From the NCBI GenBank assembly GCA_037892935.1, contig JAYXKI010000015.1, forward strand, positions 992,001 through 1,056,000: a DNA stretch of 64,000 nucleotides, given 5' to 3'. Source of the stretch: Phlebopus portentosus. Lineage: Eukaryota; Basidiomycota; Agaricomycetes; Boletales; Boletinellaceae. The translations under genes were made by a program, and so were the position numbers. Shown here in pieces: positions 42,557 to 55,102 of the stretch. The notes beneath the pieces are model-generated. The model worked only from the letters and a program-made list of their open reading frames with translations, was not told the origin of the DNA and did no database searches. The first letter of the stretch is position 1. Each line of letters opens with the position of its first letter.

Positions 42557-44393
42557 TCATGATGATAGCCACTGTGTCATTAGCGATGTGAGTATATGGT
42601 ACTCAGCGGAACACGAATCAAAAGTATGCACCTCATCAGCGAGCGCTTCTTCCGCAAGAATCCTCTTGTACGAGTCTGGCTCGAGCATTTTTCGGCACAA
42701 CTCATCGCTTCGTTTACATATATGAAAGATGAATAATCTGCGTTGAGAAAGGCCATTACAGGGCTTGCACAAGCGCTGCACATACCTCCAGGAGGACCTC
42801 TCCACTTGGTCCATGTACTAGGATCCTTCAACTTCTGATATTCCGCCGAGTATTCGACTTCGCTACGAGCCCGGAACGTTGCATCATCCTCGGATGCACG
42901 TTTCCGAGGCACTTGAACGGGATAATGGCGCAGACCTTGAAACATCAACCACAGTATGACACTGCGGACATAACCATTCTTGAATTGGAGTAGGTATGGA
43001 TGGATGATTGAATGTATACATACCCGATGGACCAAATATCCACTCCACGAATCACATTAAACTTTCTGGCTTCAGGGCTCATATACAGAGGTGTGCAAAT
43101 TGATACGTCGACTATCTTGGAGATCTGCCCTTCGTATTCGTCCAGCCATTCAGATCTAAGTATATAGAATTAAAATCACAGTAAGACTTCCCCACATGAA
43201 GAATAGGCATCGAAGAAGAGGACTTACCCTCCAAAATCGATTATCTTTATTTCAGAAGCACCGGGTCGACTGAACATAATGTTGTCTGGCCTGAGATTGT
43301 CAAGGATAGTACGGTAATTGAAACCGGGTAAAAACACATAAGTCGGACTTACTTGAGATCACAATGGACGCATGCGTTTTTGTGCAGGAAGCTGACTCCA
43401 TTTACGATTTGCCTTCATCAAGGAAGTTCAGCTGTTGGCTCGAACTTACCATCGAATATAATATAACACATGTTCTTACCGTAGAGTTAACTTGCACTCT
43501 CGATCAGACATTGTAGTTTTCGCCATTCTGTCGTATAGACTGCCTCCATCAGCGAGTTCAAACATGTAGTACCTATACGACTCGTCTGAGAACTTGGCAA
43601 AGTATTGGATCTATACAAAAATTTTAGCAGCCAGGTCAGGTCAAACTTCAAATACTTTCTCAATTTATCACGAGAAAGGTACGCACGATGTTGGCGTGCT
43701 TGGCTTTCTGTCTCAGCTTCTGCAAAGCACGAATTTCTTTCAGTTGGGTCTCAGACTCATTCTTCCGTACTTGTTTGACGGCTATCCATCCTCGCTCACT
43801 ACTTTTGCATGGCTTGGATTGTTACGGGCAGCAGATGAGGAAGAAGAGTTGGTAAAATGCCGTGCCAGGTATAGTTTGATCCTACACTCACCAAGACCAG
43901 CCCAAACTTGCCTTTTCCCAAAGGCGGACTGTAGAGTTCGTAAGTGACATTCTCACCTACAGGGACAAGTCGCTACCGAGTTTATTGCTTAGTTTGTTCA
44001 AAAAGATAAGGATGTGAATATGGGACCTACTTCAATTAGAGTTCGCTGAGGATACACCGGCTGTGGTTGCGGTGCTTGTTGTTGCTGGGGTACAAGCGCA
44101 GGTGTGGGTGCGGGTGCGGGTGCAAGTGCGGGTGTAGGGTCCCGTCGGGTCCGATCTACAAGTACATATCTGGAAGCATTTTGAGTACTCCTCGGATCAC
44201 TGCGACGACTTTCATGATGACGAGAGCCTGAGGGCGCGGGTGCGGGTGCGGGAGGAGGCGCAGGTGCAGGTGTGGATGCTTGTCTAGTCCGATCTACGAC
44301 TCGATATGTGGTAATGGTAATCCTTGTGGTCCCGCTATGATGGCTGTCACGACGATGAGAGTCTGCGTGGGATCTAGAATGATCTCTAGGCAT
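42557..44393 (-). CDS. Protein kinase of a local three-member group, best preserved copy
   Basis: Exons: 44393-44031, 43972-43892, 43812-43687, 43610-43480, 43412-43353, 43290-43228, 43155-43024, 42961-42786, then the C-terminal part to 42557. The N-terminus is a His/Arg/Ser-rich and Pro-Ala-repeat tail, apparently an internal duplication (two VDRTR blocks). The kinase core has GKGKFG loop, IAVKQ lysine, HCD in the HRD position (catalytic Asp kept, Arg changed to Cys), DFG intact, MSPEA at the APE position and DIWSIG. The last exon (LCRKMLEPDSYKRI..) is out of phase by one base with the preceding junction, so either the border is unusual or there is an indel. Substrate unknown. Confidence 0.7.
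44044..44290 (-). repeat. Pro-Ala-coding short tandem repeats
   Basis: GCGGGTGCGGGTGCGGG-like runs at ~44100-44140 and ~44235-44275 encode two Pro-Ala stretches in the kinase N-terminus, each preceded by a VDRTR block. Confidence 0.7.
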
Positions 44394-45829
44394 TGGGATA
44401 TCAGCTGTGTCATAGAACAACTTTCGGGACGACAACTACGAATCGGTATAATTACTATGGCAATTTAAAGCCCCCCCTAAGACCCCTCAGGTAACTTTGC
44501 AAAGCAATCCTGAACCGATTGAGTGCAGGGAATGCCGTCACTTTGTACATATTTTTGCATCGATGCACATAAATTTGCGAGAATGACTGCCGAAAACTTC
44601 GTAACGCTGTGAGTGTACTTCTAGACATAAAATGCCTTGGCTGAGATGACAACGCGGAACTAACTAGAAAACTATACATTGTTGACCATTGGGACCTCGC
44701 GTGTCGATTTCCATCTCTTCCATCTCCAAGTCGTCGCGAAGTCGATGTACAAACATTTGAGCCAAAAAGGTGGGTAATCCTTCGAGGATCTATGCATGGT
44801 GGAAGATGACATCAACTTGGACGGGGGAGCGGACAACTGACTCAACCAAAGAACGAGGATTTTTTTAAGAAAGAAGAAAGAAAGAAAATAAACCAACAGC
44901 ATTGAAAGCACTGAGATGCAATACGCAATATAGTCATGGTTGAGAAGAGTCTGCGGAAATTAAGAATGGTGAATGGCCTTCAAGTTGTAATCGAACCAAG
45001 GTAATTTTATGCATGTGCAAGTGCAACTAGACAACTGACCATGCGCAAAAGACGCCCTGTTCAACCTGGCCTTTGGAAGTTATCTTTATTTAAACTACTC
45101 CGATCCGTTTCCGGCAGTTTGGATTGTTATCCTTACTGTAAGCGCAGAACAATTGTTTTCGTGCAGAAATCGCCTGTCGATTGTCGAGACTAAGCAAGCT
45201 CTATCCAGGTTCCACGTACCCTCAGCCTGATCACGGTTATTAAATGCAGAGAACGGATGCGCAGAGTACAGGAGGACAAGCTGGATATGCACACAGTGGC
45301 ATGCAAAATTACGATTCCGATTTTTCTGAACATGGCATGCAAGTAAGTAGTGACGTGACACTGTCTCTCGCCCTGATGGCCTCGCCTACAGTAGTGGCGA
45401 TGAAAAGCTGTGCAACAATCTACGCGATGTTCACACGACTAATCAGGCAAGTAAGCGAGCCACGCTCCTATTCAGCAATTGCCACAAAATTCAAACGGCG
45501 ACATCAGATTCAATGACTCTTGACTGCAGCAGGGAATGAACATCTCCTAGCGGAACCTTTCACGATTAGCTTAGCTGCTTCAATTGATAGTTGCCTGTCT
45601 ATTGCCAATTTGGATGGAAGTCATCTTTATTTACAGTTTGCTGAGATATCTCAAAGTCACCTGAATGGAGAATAAAGGCGGGTACGGATGGATTGCTTAG
45701 TCGGAGTTTCGTAGCATCTTGTAATTATACCCAACTGATTTTCTTATACTTCTTGTCAACGGAATTATGCGGGTAACCACTGTATTCGCAATGGTATAAG
45801 TAGCTAGAACACAGAAGCGGATGAAATAT
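44394..45829. other. Spacer between kinase copies
   Basis: Contains the probable promoter of the first copy. The stretch ~44495-44560 (CTTTGCAAAGCA, then GGAATGCCGTCACTTTGTAC) resembles 47597-47680 upstream of the second copy, so the duplication includes promoter sequence. No further gene supported. Confidence 0.5.
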
Positions 45830-47502
45830 ACATGCGAACCTCATGCTTGAGTGCTTCCCTCGCAAGAATCTTGTCATAAGTATCTATTCGAAGCATTCTC
45901 TGGAACAGATCCATGGCTGCGTAAGGACACATGCATGTTTTTCAGGCATCAGCATCGTACTGGCTTGTGAGAGTAGTATGCTTACCACCGGAAGGACCTC
46001 TCCACCTGGCCCAAGTTCTGGGATCCCTCAGTTTCCTGCATTCCGCCTCATATTCGGCGGCGCGACGAAGCCGGAACTTCTCACGCTCCTCGGAATCATC
46101 TATCTGTCTGAACTGTGAGATCTTATTGGATAATGTCTCAGACCTTGATACATCCCCCACAATATAATTCTGCAAAGAGATAATCAATATGAGGAGAATC
46201 AGACGAGTTGCGGATGGCGTATTCAAGAAGCAAACGTACCCGATGGACCAAATGTCGATGCCACGAATAACGATATAGTTCAGATGTTCAGGACTCATAT
46301 ATTCAGGCAAGTCTATTATCGAGTTGACCTTTGATTTCTGGCCTTCATATTCGTCGAGCCATTCAGCTCTAGTTAAGAGTTTTGTTTCAGCGAGACTGCT
46401 CTGGAACGAGAACCAGAGTAAAAGACGGTGCAAAAGACGGTGCAGACGTACCCACCAAGACCGATGATCTTCAGGTGATGAGTATGAGGATTAATGAACA
46501 TGATGTTTTCTGGTCTATGATTGTGAAGGATAGATAAGCAAATAAAGCCCAGTTGCTACATAAACTGCTTGCACTCATTCAAGGTCGCGATGAAAGCAGC
46601 CGTGTCGGTGTCGGTGCACCGTGCTCAAAATTTGTCTTGACACAGAAGATGAACAACTATTGTGAAACTGCGATAGGATAGGTTAAGTTTATACCACAGA
46701 ATCTCCTGAAGATCAGTATCGATCATTCTAGGTCCCGCCATCCTGTCGTCCGGGCTACTGCCATCCGCGAGTTCAGAAATAAAAAATATTTATAGGACTC
46801 GTCCGAGAACGCATCGGAGTATAGGATTTACGCAGTTCGCCGGCGCAACTCAGTTGGCTCATACTTTGTATGTGTTTCGAGAGTCTGTGAAGAAGACACG
46901 CATGACGATGTTCCGATGTTACAAAGCAAGAATTTCCTTCTGCTGGGAACCAGCGTCTGACTTGCATACTTGTTTGACTGCCATCCATCCGTGATTCCGT
47001 GTACACTACTTTCATATGGCTTGAAGCAGAAGAATTGGTGAGATGAAGTGCAAGGTATGACTATCTTCTATACCTAACCTGACCACTACAAACTTACCAT
47101 CACCCAGGCGCGGGCTGTAGATATCGTAGATAACATTCTCACCTCGAGCGCGGATACTCTACCAAATGTATCGCTTATTTTATTTTTTAGATAAGAATGT
47201 AATCAAGGAACCTACGTCAATCAACATTCGCTGCGACTGTGTGAATTGTGTTTGTCGTGCAGGTGTGGGGTCGGCTGCTTGCCGGGTCCGATCTACGACC
47301 ACAAACCTATGAGCCGTTTGAGTACTCTTGGGTTCATTTTGGTAGCTTTCATAACGACGAGAGCCTGACAGTGCGGGTACGGATGAAGTTGAGGATACTC
47401 GTCCGATCTGATCTACGATTTATATCCAGTGATAGTCCTCTTGGGTTCACTGTGGCCTTCGCGATGCCGAGAGCCCGACTGATGAGAATGGCCTCCAGAC
47501 AT
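45830..47502 (-). pseudogene. Decayed tandem copy of the kinase
   Basis: Same layout as the copy at 42557-44393. ATG at 47502 and a VDRTRQ block near 47300 are interrupted by a stop and frame changes. The lysine exon reads MAVKQV but hits TAA at 46921-46919 where the intact copy has Gln-Lys. HRD is present (~46585). DFG has become GLG (~46455). Then EWLDEYEGQ, YMSPEH, DIWSIG and a WRGPSG exon are recognisable, and the last exon (LFQRMLRIDTYDKI) runs to ~45830. Multiple lesions in different exons argue against function. Confidence 0.65.
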
Positions 47503-48149
47503 CACGCTATTGATCGTTTCATACAACAGTTTTTAGCGTGCCTTTTGCAAGCCGGCATAACTTCAGTAATATAGCGTTCCACTGAGACTTCAAAGGTGAC
47601 TTTGCAAAGCAAGTTGAACGGAAATCCGCACAGAACTGAGCCGCCTCAGTACAAGGAATGCCATCACTTTGTACACAGTATTGCGTTAATGCCGTAGCTT
47701 TGCAAATAGTTGCGACGGGTTTTGTTCTGAGATCGTGTTTTTCCAACACAAGTTGCTTTGCTTGAGAAAATGTACTGGATGGAATTCGAACGATTTATAT
47801 GTTGCCTTTCAAACTAGTTTCACGATAACGCTGCAGGCCGCAGCAGATCTGACGTTTCTGACCATTGCGTTCCGTGTTCGTCTCCAAGAATGTTACATCG
47901 CAAGGAAAGAGTCCAGATCCTGACTAGTCTTAGTAGCAGGTGCCAATGAGCAGACGCTTGAGCCGACGAAGTGAAATACCAAGGTGGAATATGATGGAAA
48001 CAGACGCGAAGTGAAGTGATCATGATGGTAAAACAGTCACCTGACTGCTTATCAATAGTCTGAGGGCAGGGCATGACCTTCTTCACGAAAAAAAGAGGAA
48101 GAAGGGACACGGCGAACACCACCGAAAATGGTGATACGGCACACCCGAT
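47503..48149. other. Intergenic stretch
   Basis: Left part is duplicated promoter-like sequence (see 44495-44560). No gene supported in the rest. Confidence 0.45.
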
Positions 48150-49861
48150 CTATTCGAGATAGTCATTTGTACATATGTGCAAGACAATAATTGTAAGAAT
48201 AAAGACACTATCCGACATGCCCCTTCGGAAATAGACTCTCAAACTGACGAAGGCAGGATCCCCTGTTGACAGCACAGACAGTGAATCAGTAAGGTTTTTA
48301 TAGGGCACATCAGGCACAATCACGAACCATGAGTAATCTTTAAGTCCAAGCCATATTCAATTGCACACGCATTACCGGCGCAATGTTATAAGCATAATGT
48401 CAAATCCATCAGAAGTCGAAAGAAATTTCACTTACCGTAATTATTTGTGAACTTGCAGGTGCATTCGCCTAGGTGATGCGGTGGGCCTCTTGGACAATGC
48501 TGGAAAGGCGGGTGTTCATACCCAATCTCGTTGAAAAAATGAATTTGAGATTTCGGTAGGAACAAAGTTGCCGCTATACTGTGCACTGGCGCGTCCCCTG
48601 TTTGGCCGCACCGTATTAGTTCCATTTCATGTGAGTAAAGGATAGGGCGACTCACCCCATCTCTCATAGTAGAAGTTACCAGTGGCGTCTAGGAAGTCGA
48701 AGTAGGCAAGATAGAACGGGGAACGGAAGAAATCAAGGTCTGCGACCTCGAAATTCGACCAGACTGGGGAATATGAGTAAATTATGGAGTCGTATGAATG
48801 GAAAAATAAATAGATTATACAAGACTTACAATGGCAGAGATTATACGTCTCTCCCTTATCATCGGTGAGGAAGGAAAATGCGTTGTCCTTCGCAACGACC
48901 TCAGGATATGTTCTTTGAAAATCTGTGAAACTCAATAATCAGTCCTTGTCTCCTGAGACGCGGGTAATTTAGTGAACCTTTGATTGTATCCCAAAGAGAT
49001 GGTATTGTGGGTGCTACTTCCTTCAAAGCGATGGTGAAGGAATACCGCTTGTTGTTTTCGATCATGTACACAAACGGGTCGAAATAGACATTGCAAGAAA
49101 AGGTGACATCGGGCTCGACTCGCCAATACCATCTATAATCCTTTAGCAATGGATGTCGGAAGAAGAACTGGAACTGTCGTTGAGCTGCCAAAAACAAGAA
49201 GGTATACCGAGACAATGGTGGGCTTACCCCAGAGTTGAATCGACACATATTCCGATATGGAACGCTTGATGCATAAGGAACAGGCCAGGCGCCTTTGTAG
49301 TTGGCGAGAGCTGTCCTGTTCTTTTCAGCTCGTTCCTCATCGATCCAATCCGGTTGATACCAGTGCTCGGGAGGAATGAGGCCAAATTTTACATCTGCTC
49401 TCGTCATTCCGCGAACGCGAGCCTTAAATTCCTCGTCAAATGGTACTTCGTTCAGGAAAACCCATGGATAATTGTGTTTCCAGTTAAAGTGCTCTTCAAG
49501 ACTGCGCATAGATGACTCGACTCCATCTATGTCACTATTGCGCGCAAGCATTAGTAAAGTGGCATTGGCACGGTGCGTTATTGGATCGACAGCAGGTGAT
49601 AGCCTGACGTCGACCTTATCAATCGGTCCGGGGATGAATTCTACTGAGGTTTCTTGCGTGGCATTTAACTCCTCCGTACGGAGTATGTATATGTTTTGTG
49701 AGTATCTCGAGATGAGAAACAAAGTCACCTAGAGTCCGCTTTGTGAGGAGACAGATTGACGCGAAATGAACACTCACAACAGAAGCCAGGCAGGCAAGGA
49801 CCATAACAAACCGGACGGGTCGGCCAAGGCCTGTGAGTCGTGGGCAGGAGAGCTCCAGCAT
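48150..49861 (-). CDS. KRE2/MNT1-type alpha-1,2-mannosyltransferase (GT15)
   Basis: Exons 49861-49778, 49728-49228, 49173-48978, 48922-48830, 48763-48656, 48597-48436 and a last one from 48262. The first intron splits a type II signal anchor (RFVMVLACLASVVTLFLISRY), placing the enzyme in the Golgi. GT15 signatures follow: NATLLMLARNSDIDG, NYPWVFLNEVPFDEEF, IPPEHWYQPDWIDEE, SVPYRNMCRFNSG, YRWYWRVEPDVTFSC, YSFTIALKEV and YPEVV. It would add mannose from GDP-mannose to O- or N-linked glycans. With the 48262 acceptor the frame closes at 48150 (418 residues), but the expected C-terminal SCLRQFESLFPKG is in another frame of that exon, so the last junction is uncertain. Confidence 0.88.
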
Positions 49862-50936
49862 CCCAGGTACACAGTTGATCCAGTTAGCTGCGGCGGCCGC
49901 GGGCAGAATTCATACTTCTCTATCAGCTCAAAGCGAAAGCTGCGATGAGGGTTCAAGATAACAAACCTGCCTAAGTATCTAATCTCAGGGCATTCCAGAG
50001 TTCAAAGAAGTCAAATGTCCTACTCGGAGACGTGTACGGTATGTGGTGGTTCACGGACAAGAAGAGAATGGAAAGCGGCAGCCGATTTGAGTCCGGAAAA
50101 CGTGGTCTATAAATACGGTTTCGCTCGCAACCGCGCTTTGATGACAGAATTTGCATGATAGATAGAGGATCCCCTTGAATTACGTAATTTTATGCTTTGT
50201 AATCGCTTCGACTTCACACGTGCTAGGTTTCTCTTGTTTTCTCAATCCATCCACTTTCCACCGAAAAAAGGCCAAAGCGTTAGTTTTCATCACTATTGTG
50301 ATAGTGATTGCACTGAGCTTTCAATAGGGCGGCCTCTCGGATGCTTCGGACTACCGTTGTATGCTCCGCTCAACCTCTTCAAGACTTCCTGTGCATTTCT
50401 GTGGCCCGAGAAGGAGGAGATCACGTCCTTGGTACAGCCATTGCCTGCCGTCCGCCTGGATCTCAATGAGAACCGTTGTGTGATACGCAAGTAAGGGATG
50501 GAGGCGACCCTGTCTATTCTCTTCCACGTGGCCGCTATTCTGGGCGTCTAATTTTTCTTGCAGCTTAGACGCTAAGGACCGTTGTGCCATGGCCATCTGA
50601 TTCATCGCCCTGCTTTCATGGCCATCAAGCAGTGCGTTTTCCATCTAGATTAGTCGTAATATGATCATGCATGCCCCGTCACATTCAACTTCGACGCGTT
50701 TTAATGCACAGCACTAATATGTGCTTGAGCCATCACTTTCTGCATATCCCTGTTGTGCTGTGTTAACCTAACTACTGGTATCTCTACTTTCTTGCCTTTT
50801 CTGGGAGTCTCCAAGATCTAAAATTTGGCCCTGGCACAAGCAAGCCGGAAAATAAAAGGCGCGTGGACGTGTCCTTGTTTTCCGCCACTAAAGCGCTCGC
50901 TACTCCCGCGACACTCCCTCTCGTTGCTGCTCATTC
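49862..50936. other. Intergenic region with promoter-like elements and a small minus ORF
   Basis: TATAAATA on the plus strand at 50108-50115. A minus-strand frame 50644-50351 (97 residues, ATG start, Gln/Leu/Glu-rich and helix-like) might be a small gene or exon, but nothing supports expression. Pyrimidine-rich sequence leads into the gene at 50937. Confidence 0.4.
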
Positions 50937-52348
50937 ATGCCGTCCAGGTTCAGAAGAATGAGTACCAGAGTTATTCCTTGGCTTTCGCCCAATGTAATTC
51001 ACGACAGCCCGAGTACTATGCCACTCTCGCCCATATCCCCTCCGAACTCGCGGCGCTTTGCAGCCATAGGAGACTTGTTTCAAGGTCCATCTGGTTTGAA
51101 CGGACGCGACTCCACACTGAGATCGGACGCACCTGCATTTGTCCAGCTTGAACGGCCGGATCCACACTCTTACTATCCTAGTGGATTTCCCGCAGAGCCT
51201 GAACCGGGATTTCCGCCTGGATTGCCCAGACCTGGTCCGTCTGCTCCTTATATGGACCCAAGAGGCCCTGTACCAGTATTTAATGTGCGCCCGGAGCCCC
51301 GCGGTCCGAACCGGCCATTGCCAGAAGTACCCGAGGTAAACCCATACGTGGACGCGAGTGGGACACCTCCAACCGCGAGCACAGGTGAAGAAACGGGGGC
51401 AACGGAAGCCGCGCCAGGATCAATAAATCTAATGCAGGCGACAAATCCGGAGGCTCTAGTTACGTCTGGCCCCAATAACTGTGCCTGCGCCACCAAGCTT
51501 GTCATAGACTTGACATTCTTGTACCAGTGGATGCTGTTAGTGTGGCAGAGTGTACAAGAATTTGTGTGCCGTCATTTTCTTTGGGACGACTTTGGGATGC
51601 TGACGTCAGAATTTTGTCTAGATAAACATAGCAGAGAAAGTGACTGCGGTGAAGCCGTTTGTTACTGGCTATTGGGAGAAAGAAGAACGGAAAGAAGTGG
51701 GTAACTCTGCTCTTTACTCTTCACACTGAATGGCTGATCACCTACGTTTCATCATGCAGTATTGCTTGGGTCCCATTCCCAATCCACTGCCCGAACGTCA
51801 TAAAAGTATATATGGCGATCAGATTTATGTGGTTACAACAGAAGATACGAGCATCCTCCAATACTCGCTCTGGCCCACGCTGTCTGTCAACCAACCATTG
51901 GACGATGATGATGACGAGTGGTTAGGCCGCACAGAATACAACGTGCTCTGGCAACCTGAACCCGCACACTTCCCAGGACAACTCCAGGCATCCGAAGTCT
52001 GCAAAGCTCATCTCGTGATATACGCCCTTCTCGTGCTCTCCCGCGCTCTATGCTTCGTCATCGTGCAGTGTGCTACGGAAATTCTCCCGATTCGCCCGAG
52101 AGCGTCACGCATTTTCGAGACTAACTTCCGAATTTTTTCCGTAAGTTTCCCAACTTTAGCCTACCTCGATCTGTTATCTTACGCATATTTTTCATCGCGA
52201 TCAGGCATCGCCAACGGAAATGCATAGACGTTCGGGGGCGACGAGTCCGTGTTCCGCAGAAGACTACAAGCCACTCAGAAAGGATCTCATTCGTGGACCA
52301 GAAGCGCTGAAAGCGGCACGTAGGGCAGGATTCAGGTATCGTGTGTAG
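50937..52348 (+). CDS. Four-exon protein of unknown function
   Basis: Exons 50937-51563, 51622-51696, 51760-52140 and 52205-52348 (introns 58, 63 and 64 nt, all phase 0) give 408 residues. The first ~165 residues are Pro/Gly/Ser rich and look disordered. Then comes a Trp/Leu/Val-rich segment (LVIDLTFLYQWMLLVWQSVQEF), an acidic DDDDDEW patch (~275), a second hydrophobic segment (AHLVIYALLVLSRALCFVIV) and a basic C-terminus. Two membrane-associated helices are possible. I recognise no family. The regular phase-0 introns and clean frame closure support a real gene. Confidence 0.7.
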
Positions 52349-52553
52349 AACTCTCACTTTTTATTGAATGAATCGGGATGCTTTCATCATAACTATATTT
52401 TTTTTAATGGAAATTCAGTAATATACCCTCACTTTATATTGAGTATTCACGATTGTAAAGAACCTTACGAATCCTTTAGTGTTTAAATTCATCCTTGAGA
52501 ATCTGATAATTTTACGATGCCTTAGACGGTGTGGGCTCTAACTGACCTCGTGG

Positions 52554-53360
52554 TCAAGAGTTGAGCCACTGCGTGATCTCAGTCGTGAATTCGCGGGGAA
52601 ACTCGTTCCAGTCATGCACGCATACCTCCTCATTGAATGCGTCTTTTGGTGTTATCCTACCCATAGAATTCGGCTGAAGCATTTTCTGGCACAAGTTCAT
52701 TTCTGTATATACTGGGAAGGGACAAACGACATGACTAGTCAAGGTAGGACAATGGCTTACAGCGAGATGGACCTTTCCAATCTTCTCAAGTCTTTGGGAC
52801 TTTCATTTTTTCACATTCTTTCTTGTAATCGTTATGAACTCGCTGTATGAACTTGGGAAGGTCTTCTCCCTTGACGTCTCTAGGCGTCGCTGGCGGGTCG
52901 ATCGGCAAAGGATCCGGATCACGGTACATCTCCCACAACATAGTGCTGCCAAGAATGCGAGAATCCTCGCTATGTGGGATGGAATGCAATACGTACCCGA
53001 TCGATCAGACATCCTGTCCGCGGTTAGAACCTAAAACTCTGAGGTCCTATTCCTCATCGATCACATATTGAACCTTTTCCGGAGCCATGTAGTACATTGG
53101 CGAACCAGCAAAACTTCCCACAAATTTATAGGATTCGTCTTTTTCTAACTATTCGCAACTAAGTGGATCAATCCCGTCGGCAATTGCAAATGGTTGAAAT
53201 GACGATGACTTACTCGCCGAAGTCGATCATTTTAAATCGAGTTCCTGAGGTACCGTGAACACAGTATCTGCTGGCCTGGGAAATGCAAATAGTAGAGAGG
53301 AGGTCTACTTGAGATCACGATGGGACGCATCCTTGGGCATGTAGGAAGCACACTCCGCTC
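52554..53360 (-). pseudogene. Second decayed relative of the kinase
   Basis: Reading downward, HRDLK is visible near 53320, then IDFG near 53222 but with a frame break and TGA just before it, APEKVQYV near 53095, a SIGYVLH-like piece near 53000, a basic exon 52989-52786 and the terminal exon 52742-52554 (LCQKMLQPNSMGRI, ending ITQWLNS). That end matches LMTQWLSS of the intact copy. The glycine loop and lysine exons are missing or unrecognisable. A remnant ~10 kb from the intact gene. Confidence 0.6.
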
Positions 53361-53499
53361 AAAATAATAGACCTTCGTGATGAAGAGACTGGGCGATTCA
53401 ATAACCGAGCACTAGTATGTTCACCAATATCTCTTACCTGATGATCACTTTCGCCGTGGCGTCAGAGATCTTCCCTTTCATTATTCCCGCCGTGCGCAA

Positions 53500-54224
53500 A
53501 CCCAAATTCATAATATGTACATTTCCTGAGACTGTAAAAAAAAATCTGTCATAAAAAGCGGATCTGAGATGTCAAACCGATATTCTCTGTCCTTCTTCGG
53601 CACGGCACTTTGTCTATCTTGTTGGCTTTGTCAGACCCCTTGGTGATGGCTTTCGTGACGATGAGAAATGAGAACGTGAGGATCCACGCATCGTGAAACA
53701 GTCTATCGTGCGTGCACAACGCATTAGAATCGGTAAGTTCGACCATTGAAAAAAAAAAAGTCTTCGAACGGCGAGGTACCGAATGTCAAGGCGCAAAATT
53801 TAGACCGGGAGGTTCACATGATGAGTCCAGTTTGCAAATATCAGTCCCGAAGAGTTTTCTTGTACGTGCGCCGGAAAAACGAATTTTGGAGCATCGCTAA
53901 AGCCGAGATAACTTTGCAACTGGATTAATGTCACGTTGACCGTCTTGTGGGGATTGTTCCTAAATTGTCATGGATGTTCATATTCATTTGAGTCAAACTT
54001 TACACACTTAGATTCGTAAGAAACAAGGACCTTTAGGGAAGCAGAAGAAAGCGTCGTCATTGACATCGGTGAGTATCATAGAAGTAAGCAACGGTCAATC
54101 GATCAAACAAAAGAGAACCTTGGAATTGCATAGAAGGATGGGGTTCATGGCTAGACTGGTTGATCAGACGTACATTGACTCGACGTGAGAGGGACAAGGT
54201 CGAGCCTTAATTGCGATGAAATGC
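53500..54224. other. Intergenic stretch
   Basis: No gene supported. Contains A-rich tracts at ~53535-53546 and 53748-53759. The right end is the 3' side of the minus-strand secreted protein. Confidence 0.5.
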
Positions 54225-55102
54225 CTATGTAACGATCCACATCGTTACAGTCATTGGGACGATCAAGGCAACACCCACGGAGAAGGTCGCAATTTTAGAT
54301 CCATGGCTCGTATCAGATTGAGATGCACTTGGGGAAGCGAGAGTTGCTGTCGATGCGCTCGGGCTTGCGGTAGCACTTGACGCGGAGATGGTAACTTGCG
54401 ACGTTATCGCCGAGGACGCGACTACAGGCGCCGAAGCTGATGACGTCGACGGCGCATTCGTCACCAAAGTAGAACTAGGGATGGAAGTCAACACAGTCGT
54501 AACAGTCGCCGATGCGGATCCGGATACAGAAGAAGAAGAAGTTGAGCTAGGCAAAACACCCGAAGTCGACACAGGTACCGCAAATGGCGAATATGGTAGC
54601 GTCGTCAAAGGTGGAGTGCTCGTAACGCCAGCACTGACGACAACGTTCTGGCATATAGCGGACCCGGCACTAACGACGCATCCTACGCTGAGGTCGTAAG
54701 ATCGCGAAGGGATGGCGACTCTCTCTACGACACGGCTTGCATCTTGTGCGAGCGTCACTATAAATATACGGAATTTCAGGTGTAGACGAAGATGGAAAGG
54801 AGGTTTAATGAGCGAACGAGAGGTGTAAATGTAAGTGAGTAGAAGGAACTGACGAGTGAATGAGATCCCAAGCGTCTCTCCACTAAGAACGAACGTCGTC
54901 CCGACCTCCCCACCACTGCCGATGATCTCACCCTGCAAGTTCGCTTCCGGGCCTAATGCCACCGGGAAGATTGTTGCGCTTTGAGCCAAGGCACCAACTG
55001 CAACAAAACGGACCTCCAGTTTAGCAAAAGAGGGTTACGGGGACGAACATTTAGCATACAGGGAGCAACAATACCTGCAAATAAGAGCAAGAGCAGAAGC
55101 AT
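54225..55102 (-). CDS. Secreted Ser/Thr-rich protein, copy 2 (GPI-anchor type)
   Basis: Paralogue of 31509-32439 in opposite orientation. Exon 1 from ATG 55102 is a short Leu-rich signal sequence. The core ATIFPVALG..GEIIGSGGEVGTTF and a split at the same place (SFT|LTLAQDASRV, intron GTCAGT..TATAG) match copy 1. The Ser/Thr stalk is followed by a small-residue site and a hydrophobic C-terminus (VGVALIVPMTVTMWIVT) as in GPI-anchored proteins, which copy 1 lacks. The junction of exon 1 and 2 is one base out of phase because of a T4 run at ~55079, so the start may be damaged or misplaced. Likely cell-surface protein of unknown role. Confidence 0.65.
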
